Shown one piece after another: positions 1 to 7,041 of a stretch of 25,663 nucleotides of DNA (positions are counted from its first letter, which is position 1; the number at the start of each line of letters is the position of its first letter). The notes beneath the pieces are model-generated. The model was given only the letters and a program-made list of their open reading frames with translations. It had not been told where the DNA came from and did no database searches. The position numbers were made by a program, and so were the translations under genes. The stretch spans positions 1 to 25,663 of the forward strand of contig JACJWK010000029.1 in the NCBI GenBank assembly GCA_020637195.1, written 5' to 3'. This DNA comes from Microthrixaceae bacterium (lineage in GTDB: Bacteria > Actinomycetota > Acidimicrobiia > Acidimicrobiales > DATDAH01).

Positions 1-928
1 GGTGGTCGATGGCGAACTGGACCTGCACGGGCCCGGCCACCTGCTCCCAGCCCGCCAGCGCCTCGCGGTACGCCTCCGCCGCGTCCATCAGCCGGCGCCG
101 GTTCTGGTCGTTGGCGAGCAGCCCGTTCACCCGCTGGAGGTGGAAGCCGAGGTACGAGCTGGCCCCCGCCTGCTCGAGCACCCGGTTCTCCTGGCTCCGG
201 GCGTTCTCCATCCGGCGCCAGTAGAGCATCGAGATGCCCGTCGCCACCGCGGCGAACAGGACGAAGGGCAGCGCGGTGGTGGGCCCCTCGAGGATCGAGA
301 GGGGGATGGCGCCCAAGGTGGCGAACGCCGCGGTGAAGAACGACAGCCGCCGCACCCGGTCGTGGGCCTCCTGCGCCCGCAGGAACGCCGCGTGGCGAGC
401 CTCGATCTCCTCGACCACGGCCGCGTCCTCGGGGGTCGACCCCGTGGCGGCCGCCTCGGCCTGGAGCTGGTCGTCGCAGATCGTGACGTGGTCGGCGGCG
501 GCCCACAGCGCCGCCTGGTCCAGGGCCGCGAGGTCGCGGATGAGCTGGTCGCTCTGGCTGCTCGTGGTCAGGTCCGACGCCGTCATGCGCAGGTAGCGCT
601 TCGCGGTGCGGGGGTCGAGCCCCGCCCGGGCGAGCAGGTCGATCGAGCCGTCGGCGGTGGCGAAGTGGCTCGAGATGTCGAGCCCCTGCTCCACGTCCAC
701 GACCCGGTGGCGGGCCCCGTGGGGCCGGAACACCGCCAGGTGGCGGCCCGAGTCCTCCTCCAGCTCGAGGTGCACCCCCGGGCGGCTGGCGCTCAGCGCC
801 CCCACCAGCTCGCTGACCAGCCCCTCGCGCTCGAGGCGGCCGACGCCGGCGATCACCGTGAGTCGGGGGTGCAGGTCGAGCGTGAAGGTGTTGTCCCCTG
901 CCTCGATCACCAGTCGCTCGAAGTGCAC
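1..928 (-). CDS. Hypothetical two-helix membrane protein with ATPase-like N-terminus (partial, runs off the window)
   Basis: The minus strand is open from a GTG at 928 to the window edge (309 codons). The plus-strand frames here read as Arg/His/Gly-rich shadows, whereas this frame gives a normal composition. Residues 1-35 resemble the first strands of an SMC/AAA-type ATPase (LDLHPRLTVIAGVG), but the Walker A glycine-lysine-serine/threonine signature is absent; the sequence there is GVGRLEREGL. Residues 140-195 are helical and charged. Two hydrophobic helices lie at about 196-214 and 218-237, followed by a charged, probably coiled-coil segment to the edge. I do not recognise a named family. 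A role as a membrane-anchored, nucleotide-independent relative of SMC-like proteins is only inference. The GTG start has no good Shine-Dalgarno, so the true start could differ. Confidence 0.7.
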   Translation of the reverse strand, partial: MHFERLVIEAGDNTFTLDLHPRLTVIAGVGRLEREGLVSELVGALSASRPGVHLELEEDSGRHLAVFRPHGARHRVVDVEQGLDISSHFATADGSIDLLARAGLDPRTAKRYLRMTASDLTTSSQSDQLIRDLAALDQAALWAAADHVTICDDQLQAEAAATGSTPEDAAVVEEIEARHAAFLRAQEAHDRVRRLSFFTAAFATLGAIPLSILEGPTTALPFVLFAAVATGISMLYWRRMENARSQENRVLEQAGASSYLGFHLQRVNGLLANDQNRRRLMDAAEAYREALAGWEQVAGPVQVQFAIDH

Positions 929-957
929 AAGGGCAGCATCGGCAGCCGGACCCGGCG

Positions 958-963
958 ACGTTA
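958..963 (-). promoter_or_regulatory. Possible -10 box (TAACGT) for the membrane protein gene
   Basis: TAACGT on the minus strand fits the TANNNT pattern seen before several genes here. It would place a transcription start about 20-25 nt before the GTG at 928. No convincing -35 is visible, so this is weak. Confidence 0.25.
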
Positions 964-991
964 GGACCGATTCTGGGCCGTTCGGCCTACT

Positions 992-1094
992 GGATCGCTC
1001 TTCGGCTGGCGCCTCATCGCATCGTCATGGCTCGCTCGTCGTGTGGGATCGCTCTTCGGCTGGCGCCTCATCGCATCGTCATGGCTCGCTCGTC
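992..1094. repeat. 49-bp direct tandem repeat, two identical copies with a 5-bp spacer
   Basis: Copy 1 is 992-1040 and copy 2 is 1046-1094. They are identical over 49 bp, each starting GGATCGCTCTTCGGCTGGCG and ending GGCTCGCTCGTC, separated by GTGTG (period 54). The pair lies in the 301-bp gap between the divergent genes starting at 928 and 1230. A further 13-bp match to the copy-1/spacer junction (CGCTCGTCGTGTG) occurs near 1182-1194. Identity without drift suggests a recent duplication or a dispersed intergenic repeat unit. It does not look like a CRISPR array: only two units, and a 5-bp spacer. Confidence 0.85.
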
Positions 1095-1217
1095 CCTCGC
1101 TCGCCGCACCGCGGCGGGCCCGGCGCTGTCGGAGACGGTGGGAGCCGCCGGAACGGCCGAGGCGGAGGCGACAGGGGGGCGACCGCTCGTCGTGTGACGG
1201 CGGGGCGCTTTCCCGCG

Positions 1218-1223
1218 TAGCGT
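1218..1223 (+). promoter_or_regulatory. -10 box TAGCGT of a leaderless-type promoter
   Basis: TAGCGT ends exactly 6 nt before the GTG at 1230, so transcription would begin at or next to the start codon. The arrangement is identical to that before the gene at 11400. No Shine-Dalgarno precedes the GTG, consistent with leaderless translation, which is common in Actinomycetota. Confidence 0.5.
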
Positions 1224-1229
1224 TCGGCC

Positions 1230-2555
1230 GTGACGTGGGCGAGGGTCTCGGGGGCCCGGGTGATGGTGGTCGCCGCTGTCCTGCTGGTTCCCGTGGGGCC
1301 TGCGCTCGCCACGACGCCGCCCCCGGCCGCCGACGACGACACCGCCGTCGACGCTGCGACCACCACCAGCACCGTCGCCGGGGGCGTCGAGACCACGATC
1401 ACGGTCTCCGACGAGGTCGGGTACCGGGATGCCCTGGCGGCCGCGTCGGGCGACCCGTCGGGACCGCACACGCTCGTGCTGGAGGGCGACATCGTCCTCG
1501 GCCAGTGCTGCGCGGCGGGCGACGACCCCCGCTACGACGGGAGCGCCGACCTCGTGATCGACGGTGGCGGCCACGTGCTCGACGCGGGCGGCTCCAGTCG
1601 CCTGCTCGCCGTGATCGCTCCCTCCGGCACCACCGTGACGATCCGCGACCTCGCCCTGCGCAACGGCCGGGCCGCGCACGACGGCGGCGCCGTGCTCGTC
1701 GAGGGTGGCGCCGCCCTGTCGTTCGAGGGGGTGGTGGTCGCCGAGAGCGTGGCCTACAGCGGCGACGGCGGCGGCGTGGCCTCGGACGGGACGGTCGCGG
1801 TCGTCGGGTCGACGTTCGCCGGCAACCACGCGGTCGCCGGCGACGGCGGCGCCATCCATGCCGCTCGGGCGTTCCCGGTCGAGGGATCCACCTTCACGGG
1901 CAACTCGGCTCGCGGTGGCGGGGCGCTCGCGGTCGACGACGGCGCCGCGCTGCGCAACGTGACCATCACGGGCAACGACGGCGGCCACCACGGCGGCGGC
2001 GGGCTGTTGGCCACCGGGCGGGCCGACGTGATCCTGATCGAGGCGACGGTCGCCGGGAACCGGGCACCGCGGGGGGCGAACATCGACGTGGGCGACCCCG
2101 ACCCGACCGTGGTCGCGACCGCACTGGCCGATGCAGGCGGCGGGGGCACCAACTGCCGGGGGGACGCCCCGATCGCGGCGGTGGACAGCTTCAGCGACGA
2201 CGCGAGCTGCGGCACCCGCGGGTGGGCGGGCACCGACGGGGCCGACGCCCGCCTCGGGCCGCTGGCCGACAACGGCGGGCCCACCGAGACGATGCTGCCG
2301 GCCCCCGACAGCCCCCTCGTCGACGCCATCGACCCCCTGGCGTTCTGGGGCGGCCCCACCATCGCCTGCACCACGTGGCCCGACCAGCGCGGCGTCGAGC
2401 GGCCCCGGGACGGCAACGGGGTGCCCGAGACGGGTGGCCGCACCCACGGGCCCTTCGGTCCGGTCGACGTCTGGTGCGACGTCGGCGCGGTCGAGCGGGA
2501 CGCGCCCCCGGGTGCGCCCGCCCCGGTCGTCGCCGCGCCACGGTTCACGGGCTGA
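1230..2555 (+). CDS. Secreted right-handed beta-helix protein with C-terminal choice-of-anchor Q-like region
   Basis: The protein is 441 aa. Residues 1-27 form a signal peptide: basic start, hydrophobic VMVVAAVLLVPVGPALA, probable cleavage after ALA. A low-complexity Thr/Asp/Pro linker follows. Residues about 60-300 carry repeating short strands with Gly/Asn turns (DGGAVLVEGG, DGGGVASDG, GDGGAIHA, HHGGGGLLA), typical of parallel beta-helix, pectate-lyase-like folds. The C-terminal part has the LGPLADNGGPTETMLP...SPLVDA...DQRGVERP...CDVGAVE signature found in many secreted adhesin-like proteins. It probably acts at or outside the cell surface, but no catalytic residues can be assigned. An in-frame ATG at 1263 (Met12) is an alternative start; the GTG is favoured by the leaderless promoter six bases upstream. 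Confidence 0.85.
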   Translation: MTWARVSGARVMVVAAVLLVPVGPALATTPPPAADDDTAVDAATTTSTVAGGVETTITVSDEVGYRDALAAASGDPSGPHTLVLEGDIVLGQCCAAGDDPRYDGSADLVIDGGGHVLDAGGSSRLLAVIAPSGTTVTIRDLALRNGRAAHDGGAVLVEGGAALSFEGVVVAESVAYSGDGGGVASDGTVAVVGSTFAGNHAVAGDGGAIHAARAFPVEGSTFTGNSARGGGALAVDDGAALRNVTITGNDGGHHGGGGLLATGRADVILIEATVAGNRAPRGANIDVGDPDPTVVATALADAGGGGTNCRGDAPIAAVDSFSDDASCGTRGWAGTDGADARLGPLADNGGPTETMLPAPDSPLVDAIDPLAFWGGPTIACTTWPDQRGVERPRDGNGVPETGGRTHGPFGPVDVWCDVGAVERDAPPGAPAPVVAAPRFTG

Positions 2556-2569
2556 GCGGCCCCATCGGG

Positions 2570-2600
2570 TTGGAGGGGATCCGGCACCAGCCTGTAGGCT
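2570..2600 (+). promoter_or_regulatory. Promoter of the tRNA-Thr/tRNA-Met/tuf/rpmG unit
   Basis: TAGGCT at 2595-2600 is a -10 box of the same form as that before tRNA-Trp. TTGGAG at 2570-2575 is a possible -35, with a long 19-bp spacer. The tRNA-Thr 5' end follows 34 nt later. The -10 is better supported than the -35. Confidence 0.45.
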
Positions 2601-2633
2601 GTCGCGCTGTCCTCGGCCCCGGCTGGGGGCTCC

Positions 2634-2706
2634 GCCCCCTTAGCTCAGTCGGTAGAGCACAGCCATGGTAAGGCTGGTGTCGCCAGTTCGATTCTGGCAG
2701 GGGGCT
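2634..2706 (+). tRNA. tRNA-Thr (anticodon GGT)
   Basis: A complete cloverleaf can be drawn. The acceptor GCCCCCT pairs with AGGGGGC, the D-arm is the usual GCTCAGTCGGTAGAGC, the anticodon stem CAGCC/GGCTG encloses ATGGTAA (anticodon GGT), and the T-arm GCCAG/CTGGC encloses TTCGATT. The discriminator is T and no CCA is encoded. It is the first element of a tRNA-tRNA-tuf-rpmG unit. Confidence 0.95.
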
Positions 2707-2752
2707 CGCAGGACGTGCCCCGGCCCGCCGGGACGCGTCGGCGCCCACCCCG

Positions 2753-2829
2753 GGCGGCGTAGCTCAGTCGGTAAGAGCACTCGGCTCATAATCGAGGGGT
2801 CGTCGGTTCGAGTCCGACCGCCGCCACCA
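2753..2829 (+). tRNA. tRNA-Met (anticodon CAT), 3' CCA encoded
   Basis: The acceptor GGCGGCG pairs with CGCCGCC, the anticodon loop CTCATAA gives CAT, and the T-arm is GTCGG/CCGAC around TTCGAGT. Discriminator A is followed by a genomic CCA (2827-2829). G1-C72 pairing and an anticodon stem without three consecutive G-C pairs argue against an initiator tRNA. Elongator Met is most likely; a lysidine-modified tRNA-Ile with CAT cannot be excluded by eye. It lies 59 nt upstream of the tuf start and was probably cut from the same transcript. Confidence 0.93.
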
Positions 2830-2888
2830 CACTGCAGCATCCACAGCACCAGCACCCACCGCAGACAGGTTCCAAGGAGCAGCACGAG

Positions 2889-4076
2889 ATGTCCAAGGCC
2901 AAGTTCGAGCGTACGAAGCCCCATGCCAACATCGGGACGATGGGTCATATCGACCATGGGAAGACGACGTTGACGGCGGCGATCACGAAGGTGTTGTCGG
3001 AGGGGTCGGACACGTCGGCGTTCACGGCGTTCGAGGACATCGACAAGGCGCCGGAGGAGCGTCAGCGGGGGATCACGATCAACATCGCGCATGTGGAGTA
3101 CGAGACGGAGAACCGTCACTACGCGCATGTGGACATGCCGGGTCACGCGGATTACATCAAGAACATGATCACGGGTGCGGCGCAGGTGGACGGCGCGATC
3201 TTGGTGGTCAGCGCGGCGGATGGTCCGATGCCGCAGACGCGTGAGCATGTTCTTCTGGCGCGTCAGGTGGGGGTGCCGTCGATCGTGGTGGCGTTGAACA
3301 AGGTGGACATGGTCGATGACGAGGAGCTTCTGGATCTGGTGGAGCTCGAGGTTCGTGAGCTGTTGACCGAGTACGAGTTCCCGGGTGATGACGTGCCGGT
3401 GGTGAAGGTGTCGGCGTTGAAGGCGTTGGAGGGTGACGCGGAGGCGGCGGGTCAGATCCGTGAGTTGATGGCGGCGGTGGATGAGTACGTGCCGCAGCCG
3501 GAGCGGGATGTGGACAAGCCGTTCTTGATGCCGATCGAGGATGTGTTCACGATCACCGGTCGGGGGACGGTGGTGACGGGCCGTGTGGAGCAGGGTGTGG
3601 TGCACACGGGTGACGAGGTGGAGATCGTGGGGATCCGCGACACGCAGAAGACGACGTGTACGGGGGTGGAGATGTTCCGCAAGATCCTCGATGAGGGTCA
3701 GGCGGGCGACAACATCGGTGCGTTGTTGCGGGGGACGAAGAAGGAGGAGGTGGAGCGTGGTCAGGTGTTGGCGAAGCCGGGTTCGATCACGCCGCACACC
3801 GAGTTCGAGGGTCAGGTGTATGTGTTGACCAAGGAGGAGGGTGGTCGTCACAAGCCGTTCTTCTCGAACTACCGGCCGCAGTTCTATTTCCGGACGACGG
3901 ATGTGACGGGGTCGATCGAGTTGCCGGAGGGCACCGAGATGTGCATGCCGGGGGACAACACGGCGATGACGGTGCGGTTGCATGCGCCGATCGCGATGGA
4001 CGAGGGTCTGCGGTTCGCGATCCGTGAGGGTGGCCGGACCGTGGGTGCGGGCTCGGTCACCAAGATCATCAAGTAG
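2889..4076 (+). CDS. tuf: Elongation factor Tu
   Basis: EF-Tu is the GTPase that delivers aminoacyl-tRNA to the ribosome. The protein is 395 aa, the usual actinobacterial length. Visible GTPase motifs are G1 GHIDHGKT at 19-26, G2 RGITI around 60-64, G3 DMPGH at 82-86, G4 NKVD at 137-140 and G5 SAL at 175-177. The C-terminus ends GAGSVTKIIK. The position before PGHADY is Met, where E. coli EF-Tu has Cys. AAGGAG at 2874-2879 is the ribosome binding site. The gene follows two tRNA genes and precedes rpmG by 11 nt. Codon use is unusual: by hand count about 15 of 24 leucines are TTG, and Val is mostly GTG, whereas the neighbouring ribosomal and rpo genes prefer C-ending codons. Confidence 0.98.
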   Translation: MSKAKFERTKPHANIGTMGHIDHGKTTLTAAITKVLSEGSDTSAFTAFEDIDKAPEERQRGITINIAHVEYETENRHYAHVDMPGHADYIKNMITGAAQVDGAILVVSAADGPMPQTREHVLLARQVGVPSIVVALNKVDMVDDEELLDLVELEVRELLTEYEFPGDDVPVVKVSALKALEGDAEAAGQIRELMAAVDEYVPQPERDVDKPFLMPIEDVFTITGRGTVVTGRVEQGVVHTGDEVEIVGIRDTQKTTCTGVEMFRKILDEGQAGDNIGALLRGTKKEEVERGQVLAKPGSITPHTEFEGQVYVLTKEEGGRHKPFFSNYRPQFYFRTTDVTGSIELPEGTEMCMPGDNTAMTVRLHAPIAMDEGLRFAIREGGRTVGAGSVTKIIK

Positions 4077-4087
4077 GAGAGCGACCC

Positions 4088-4249
4088 ATGGCGTCCGACA
4101 AGCGTGTGCAGGTCACCCTGGAGTGCCAGGAGTGCAAGCGCCGCAACTACATCACCACCAAGAACAAGGCCAACCAGCGCGAGCGCATCGAGATGAAGAA
4201 GTACTGCCGCTGGGACCGGGCCCACACCCTCCACAAGGAGACCCGCTAG
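4088..4249 (+). CDS. rpmG: 50S ribosomal protein L33 with an altered zinc ribbon
   Basis: This is a 53-aa protein of normal L33 length, a component of the large subunit near the E site. It opens MASDKRVQVTLECQECKRRN and ends HTLHKETR. The first zinc pair is present (C13, C16). In the second pair, normally CxxC before the RxHT motif, only C40 remains: the codons are TGC CGC TGG GAC, giving CRWD with Asp at position 43. The frame is unbroken and all other family landmarks are present, so the gene is probably functional, perhaps with Asp as a ligand or without stable zinc. It starts 11 nt after tuf with GGAGAG at 4077-4082 as binding site, hence is cotranscribed with tuf. Confidence 0.95.
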   Translation: MASDKRVQVTLECQECKRRNYITTKNKANQRERIEMKKYCRWDRAHTLHKETR

Positions 4250-4260
4250 CCGCTTCACGC

Positions 4261-4283
4261 GGCGGCGGCTTCAGAGCGCCGCC
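4261..4283. terminator. Possible bidirectional hairpin between rpmG and the convergent kinase gene
   Basis: GGCGGCG (4261-4267) and CGCCGCC (4277-4283) form a 7-bp stem with a 9-nt loop. The stem spans the kinase stop codon in the 21-bp gap between convergent genes. There is no T-tract. The position supports a termination role; the sequence alone is weak. Confidence 0.35.
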
Positions 4284-6376
4284 GGCTCGAGGTGCACGAC
4301 GACGTCGCTGGACGTCACCCAGACGTCGGTGGGCGTGGCCGCCACGGCCTCGAGGCCGCGGTCGAACCCGACCGTGCCCACGACCGCGTCGCTGGCGGGG
4401 TCGATGCGCACCAGGCGGTCGTCCGAGGCGGTCACCCACACGGCGTCGTCCGTGGCGGCGATCGCTGGGCTGTCCACCCCGCCGCCGACGTACACGAGGG
4501 CCACCACCTCGTTCGTGGCGACGTCGACGCGCGCCACGGTGCCGTCGGCGAGCGCCACCCAGACCGCGTCGTCGGTGGCCGACACCGCGAGCTCGCCCTC
4601 GACGTCGCCGATGAGGTCGATGGTGGCGGCCGCCTCGGTGGCATCGAGCGGGATGCGCAGGAGGCTCTCGTCACGCGTGTTCGTCACCCACGCCGAGTCC
4701 GCACCCACGGCGATCGCTTCGAGGCTCGCGCCCCCCTGGACGACGATGGCGTCGAGGCCGGCCCCCGTCACCGCATCGTGGCGGAACACCGCGGAGGCGC
4801 TGGTCACGGACCACACCTCGGGATTCCCCGTCACCGGGACCCGTGCACCCTGCCGGACGTCGGTGGCCGCGATCCCGGCGCCGGTCTGGGAGCCGGACCG
4901 GACGGTGACCTGCCCGTCCTCGGGGTCGATCTGACGGAGCTCGAGGCCGTTGACCCACAGGCTGCCCCCGGACTCGACGAGGGGCCCCGGGAACTCGCCG
5001 GCGTCGAAGGTCGCCGCCACCTCGTCGGTGGCCGGATCGACGCGCGACACCGTGTCGTCCGCGACCGACACCCAGACGTCGTCGCCCACCACCGACACCG
5101 CGCTCGCGAGGTCGCCGACCGGGACCTCGGCCACGACCGTGGCGGCCTCGGGGAAGTCCGCGTCGAGCGCGGTGGTGGACGGGGAGGTGGTGGGCGCCGG
5201 CGCGGCCGAGTCGTCACCGCCCCGGGTGGCGAGCAGGGCGACGGCCGCCACCGCGACGACCAGGACCGCGCCGATCACGAGCACCCGTCGGCCCCGCCGT
5301 GAGGGTGATGGCCCGTCGGGTGATGGCGTGGTGGCCGGCTCCCCGCCGGCGCCCGCGCCCGCCGCGGTCGCCGGGGCCGGCGAGGGCGCGGGGCGGTCGA
5401 GGGTCCGGCCCGACACGGTCGGCTCGGGGTCGCCCGCGGTCGGTGGCGGGGAGGCCGGCGCCGCGGCCACCAGCGTCGGCTCGCGGTCGGCGACGGGCCC
5501 GGGCGGGTCGTCGTCGGCACCGGGGGTGGCGCCCGTGACGAGGTCGGTCACGGTCCGGCCGTTGCTGCGCTGCACCTCCTGGAGGGCCTCCCCCAGGGCG
5601 ACCGCACCGCCGGGGCGGTCCGTGGGCTCCTTGGCCATCGCGGCCACGAGGAGGTCGGCCAGCGCTTCGGGGACGCCTTCGAGGCGACGGGGCGCCGCCT
5701 CGAGCGCCCGGACCAGCACCGCGGCGGCGGGCTCGCCGGGCTCGCCCCGGAAGGGCGGCTGGCCGTCGACGAGGGTGTGGATCGTCGAGGCGAGGGCGTA
5801 CACGTCGGTGCGCTCGTCGGCCCGGCTCCCTCGCAGCACCTCGGGCGCGGCGTGGCCGACCGTGAACGACGAGTGACCGGTCGTGGTGAGGGCCGCATCG
5901 CCGAGCGCGGCGATGCCGAAGTCGCCCAAGCGGGCCTCGCCCAAGGGGCCGACGAGCAGGTTCTCGGGCTTGAGGTCCCGGTGCAGCATCCCGGCGGCGT
6001 GGGCGGCCCCCAGTGCTCCGGCCACCTGCACGCCCACGTCGACGGCCTCGTCCCAGGGCAGCGGCCCCCCGCGGCGGACGCGGTCGGCGAGCGACCCCCG
6101 CTCGTAGTACGCCATCGACAGCCACGGGCGCCCGTCGTCGGTGATCCCCGAGTCGAAGATCGGCACCACCGAGGGGTGCCACGACAGCGACCCCATCGCC
6201 TGGCACTCGCGGTCGAACCGCCGCTGCGCCCGCTCGTCGAGGTCGGCCGCCTTCAGCACCTTCAGGGCCACCGGGCGGCCGACCCGCTGCTGGGTGGCGC
6301 GGTACACGACCGCGAAGCCGCCCTCTCCGATCTCGACGAGGTCGACGTATCCGTCGATGGTCGGTGGCGGGGGCAT
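4271..6376 (-). CDS. Membrane serine/threonine protein kinase with extracellular beta-propeller sensor
   Basis: The protein is 701 aa. Residues 9-265 form a Hanks-type kinase domain: glycine loop GEGGFAVVY (18-25), lysine K39, helix-C glutamate near E57, catalytic HRDLKPEN from 132, DFG at 152-154 and APE at 177-179. All catalytic residues are intact. A Pro/Ala/Thr-rich linker (about 275-362) leads to one transmembrane helix at 365-384. The extracellular part (about 405-701) carries repeats of the form DDVWVSVADDTVSRVDPATDEV, as in YncE-like beta-propellers, which suggests ligand or surface sensing. The gene diverges from the sigma/anti-sigma pair across an 83-bp region holding both -10 boxes, so these may form one regulatory module; that link is inference. 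No PASTA domains are present, so it is not the PknB cell-wall type. Confidence 0.93.
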   Translation of the reverse strand: MPPPPTIDGYVDLVEIGEGGFAVVYRATQQRVGRPVALKVLKAADLDERAQRRFDRECQAMGSLSWHPSVVPIFDSGITDDGRPWLSMAYYERGSLADRVRRGGPLPWDEAVDVGVQVAGALGAAHAAGMLHRDLKPENLLVGPLGEARLGDFGIAALGDAALTTTGHSSFTVGHAAPEVLRGSRADERTDVYALASTIHTLVDGQPPFRGEPGEPAAAVLVRALEAAPRRLEGVPEALADLLVAAMAKEPTDRPGGAVALGEALQEVQRSNGRTVTDLVTGATPGADDDPPGPVADREPTLVAAAPASPPPTAGDPEPTVSGRTLDRPAPSPAPATAAGAGAGGEPATTPSPDGPSPSRRGRRVLVIGAVLVVAVAAVALLATRGGDDSAAPAPTTSPSTTALDADFPEAATVVAEVPVGDLASAVSVVGDDVWVSVADDTVSRVDPATDEVAATFDAGEFPGPLVESGGSLWVNGLELRQIDPEDGQVTVRSGSQTGAGIAATDVRQGARVPVTGNPEVWSVTSASAVFRHDAVTGAGLDAIVVQGGASLEAIAVGADSAWVTNTRDESLLRIPLDATEAAATIDLIGDVEGELAVSATDDAVWVALADGTVARVDVATNEVVALVYVGGGVDSPAIAATDDAVWVTASDDRLVRIDPASDAVVGTVGFDRGLEAVAATPTDVWVTSSDVVVHLEPAAL

Positions 6377-6400
6377 GGCGAGGGGCCGCTCGGCGCCCGG

Positions 6401-6406
6401 AGCCTA
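6401..6406 (-). promoter_or_regulatory. -10 box TAGGCT for the kinase gene
   Basis: TAGGCT on the minus strand is the same hexamer found before both the tRNA-Thr and tRNA-Trp genes. The kinase ATG lies 24 nt downstream, giving a short leader with no clear Shine-Dalgarno. Confidence 0.45.
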
Positions 6407-6445
6407 GTGGTCGGTGGTGCGGGGTGCCCGGGGCCGCTCCCGACG

Positions 6446-6451
6446 TAACGT
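6446..6451 (+). promoter_or_regulatory. -10 box TAACGT before the sigma factor gene
   Basis: TAACGT ends 5 nt before an in-frame GTG (6457) and 8 nt before the ATG (6460). This fits a leaderless or near-leaderless transcript as seen at 1230 and 11400. Confidence 0.4.
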
Positions 6452-6459
6452 TCCGGGTG

Positions 6460-7041
6460 ATGGAGCGGTCGGAGCCGGAGATGGCGGTCTTGGTGGCGTC
6501 GGCCCAGGCGGGCGACCGGGGGGCGTTCGACGAGCTCGTGCGCCGCACCACGCCCGGCACGTTCACGCTCGCCCGACGCCTGTGCGGCGACCCCGACGAC
6601 GCCGCCGACGTCGTGCAGGACACCTACCTGCGGGCCTACCGCTCGCTGCGCCGGTTCCGGGGCGACGCCGCCTTCACCACCTGGCTGCACCGCATCACGG
6701 CCAACTGCGCCACCGACCACCTCGAGCGACGCAACCGTCACCGCCACGAGGACCTCGACGACCACCCGGCGCCGGTGGACGAGCGCCCCGAGACCGATCC
6801 CGTGGCCCGCACGGGCAACGACGAGCTCCGCAGCGAGCTCGTGGCCGCCCTCGACCACCTGCCCGCGAAGCTGCGGGCGGTGGTCGTGCTGCGAGACGTC
6901 TACGACCTGCCCCACGGCGCCATCGCCGCCGAGCTGGGCATCTCCGAGACCGCGGCCAAGGTCCGGCTGCACCGGGCTCGCCGCAGGCTGCGCGAGGTGC
7001 TCTACCCGCTGCCCGGCGAGGCGCAGGAGGAGGCCGTCTGA
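6460..7041 (+). CDS. RNA polymerase sigma-70 family factor, ECF type
   Basis: The protein is 193 aa from the ATG at 6460. Region 2 spans about 18-90 (GAFDELVRR, DAADVVQDTYLRAYRSLRRF, TTWLHRITANCATDHL). Region 4 spans about 126-178 and includes LPAKLRAVVVLRDVYDLPHG and a helix-turn-helix IAAELGISETAAKVRLHRAR. Regions 1 and 3 are absent, as usual for extracytoplasmic-function sigmas. It would direct polymerase to stress or envelope genes. Its stop (TGA, 7039-7041) overlaps the ATG of the next gene, so the two are translationally coupled. The start is uncertain: GTG 6457, ATG 6460 and ATG 6481 are in frame. The last has GGAG 6 nt upstream, while the first two fit the TAACGT box. Codons upstream of 6457 are shadow sequence. 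Confidence 0.93.
   Translation: MERSEPEMAVLVASAQAGDRGAFDELVRRTTPGTFTLARRLCGDPDDAADVVQDTYLRAYRSLRRFRGDAAFTTWLHRITANCATDHLERRNRHRHEDLDDHPAPVDERPETDPVARTGNDELRSELVAALDHLPAKLRAVVVLRDVYDLPHGAIAAELGISETAAKVRLHRARRRLREVLYPLPGEAQEEAV

Noticed and set aside
2..964. Long plus-strand open frames across the first kilobase
   Set aside because: They are Arg/Gly/His-rich and lack any fold; the minus-strand frame gives a normal membrane protein over the same bases.
992..1094. CRISPR-like repeat
   Set aside because: Only two units and a 5-bp spacer, and no cas genes.
1043..2671. A 542-codon plus-strand frame over the beta-helix gene
   Set aside because: Arginine-rich shadow in another frame; it runs into the tRNA-Thr gene. 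The 1230-2555 frame has a signal peptide and repeat fold.
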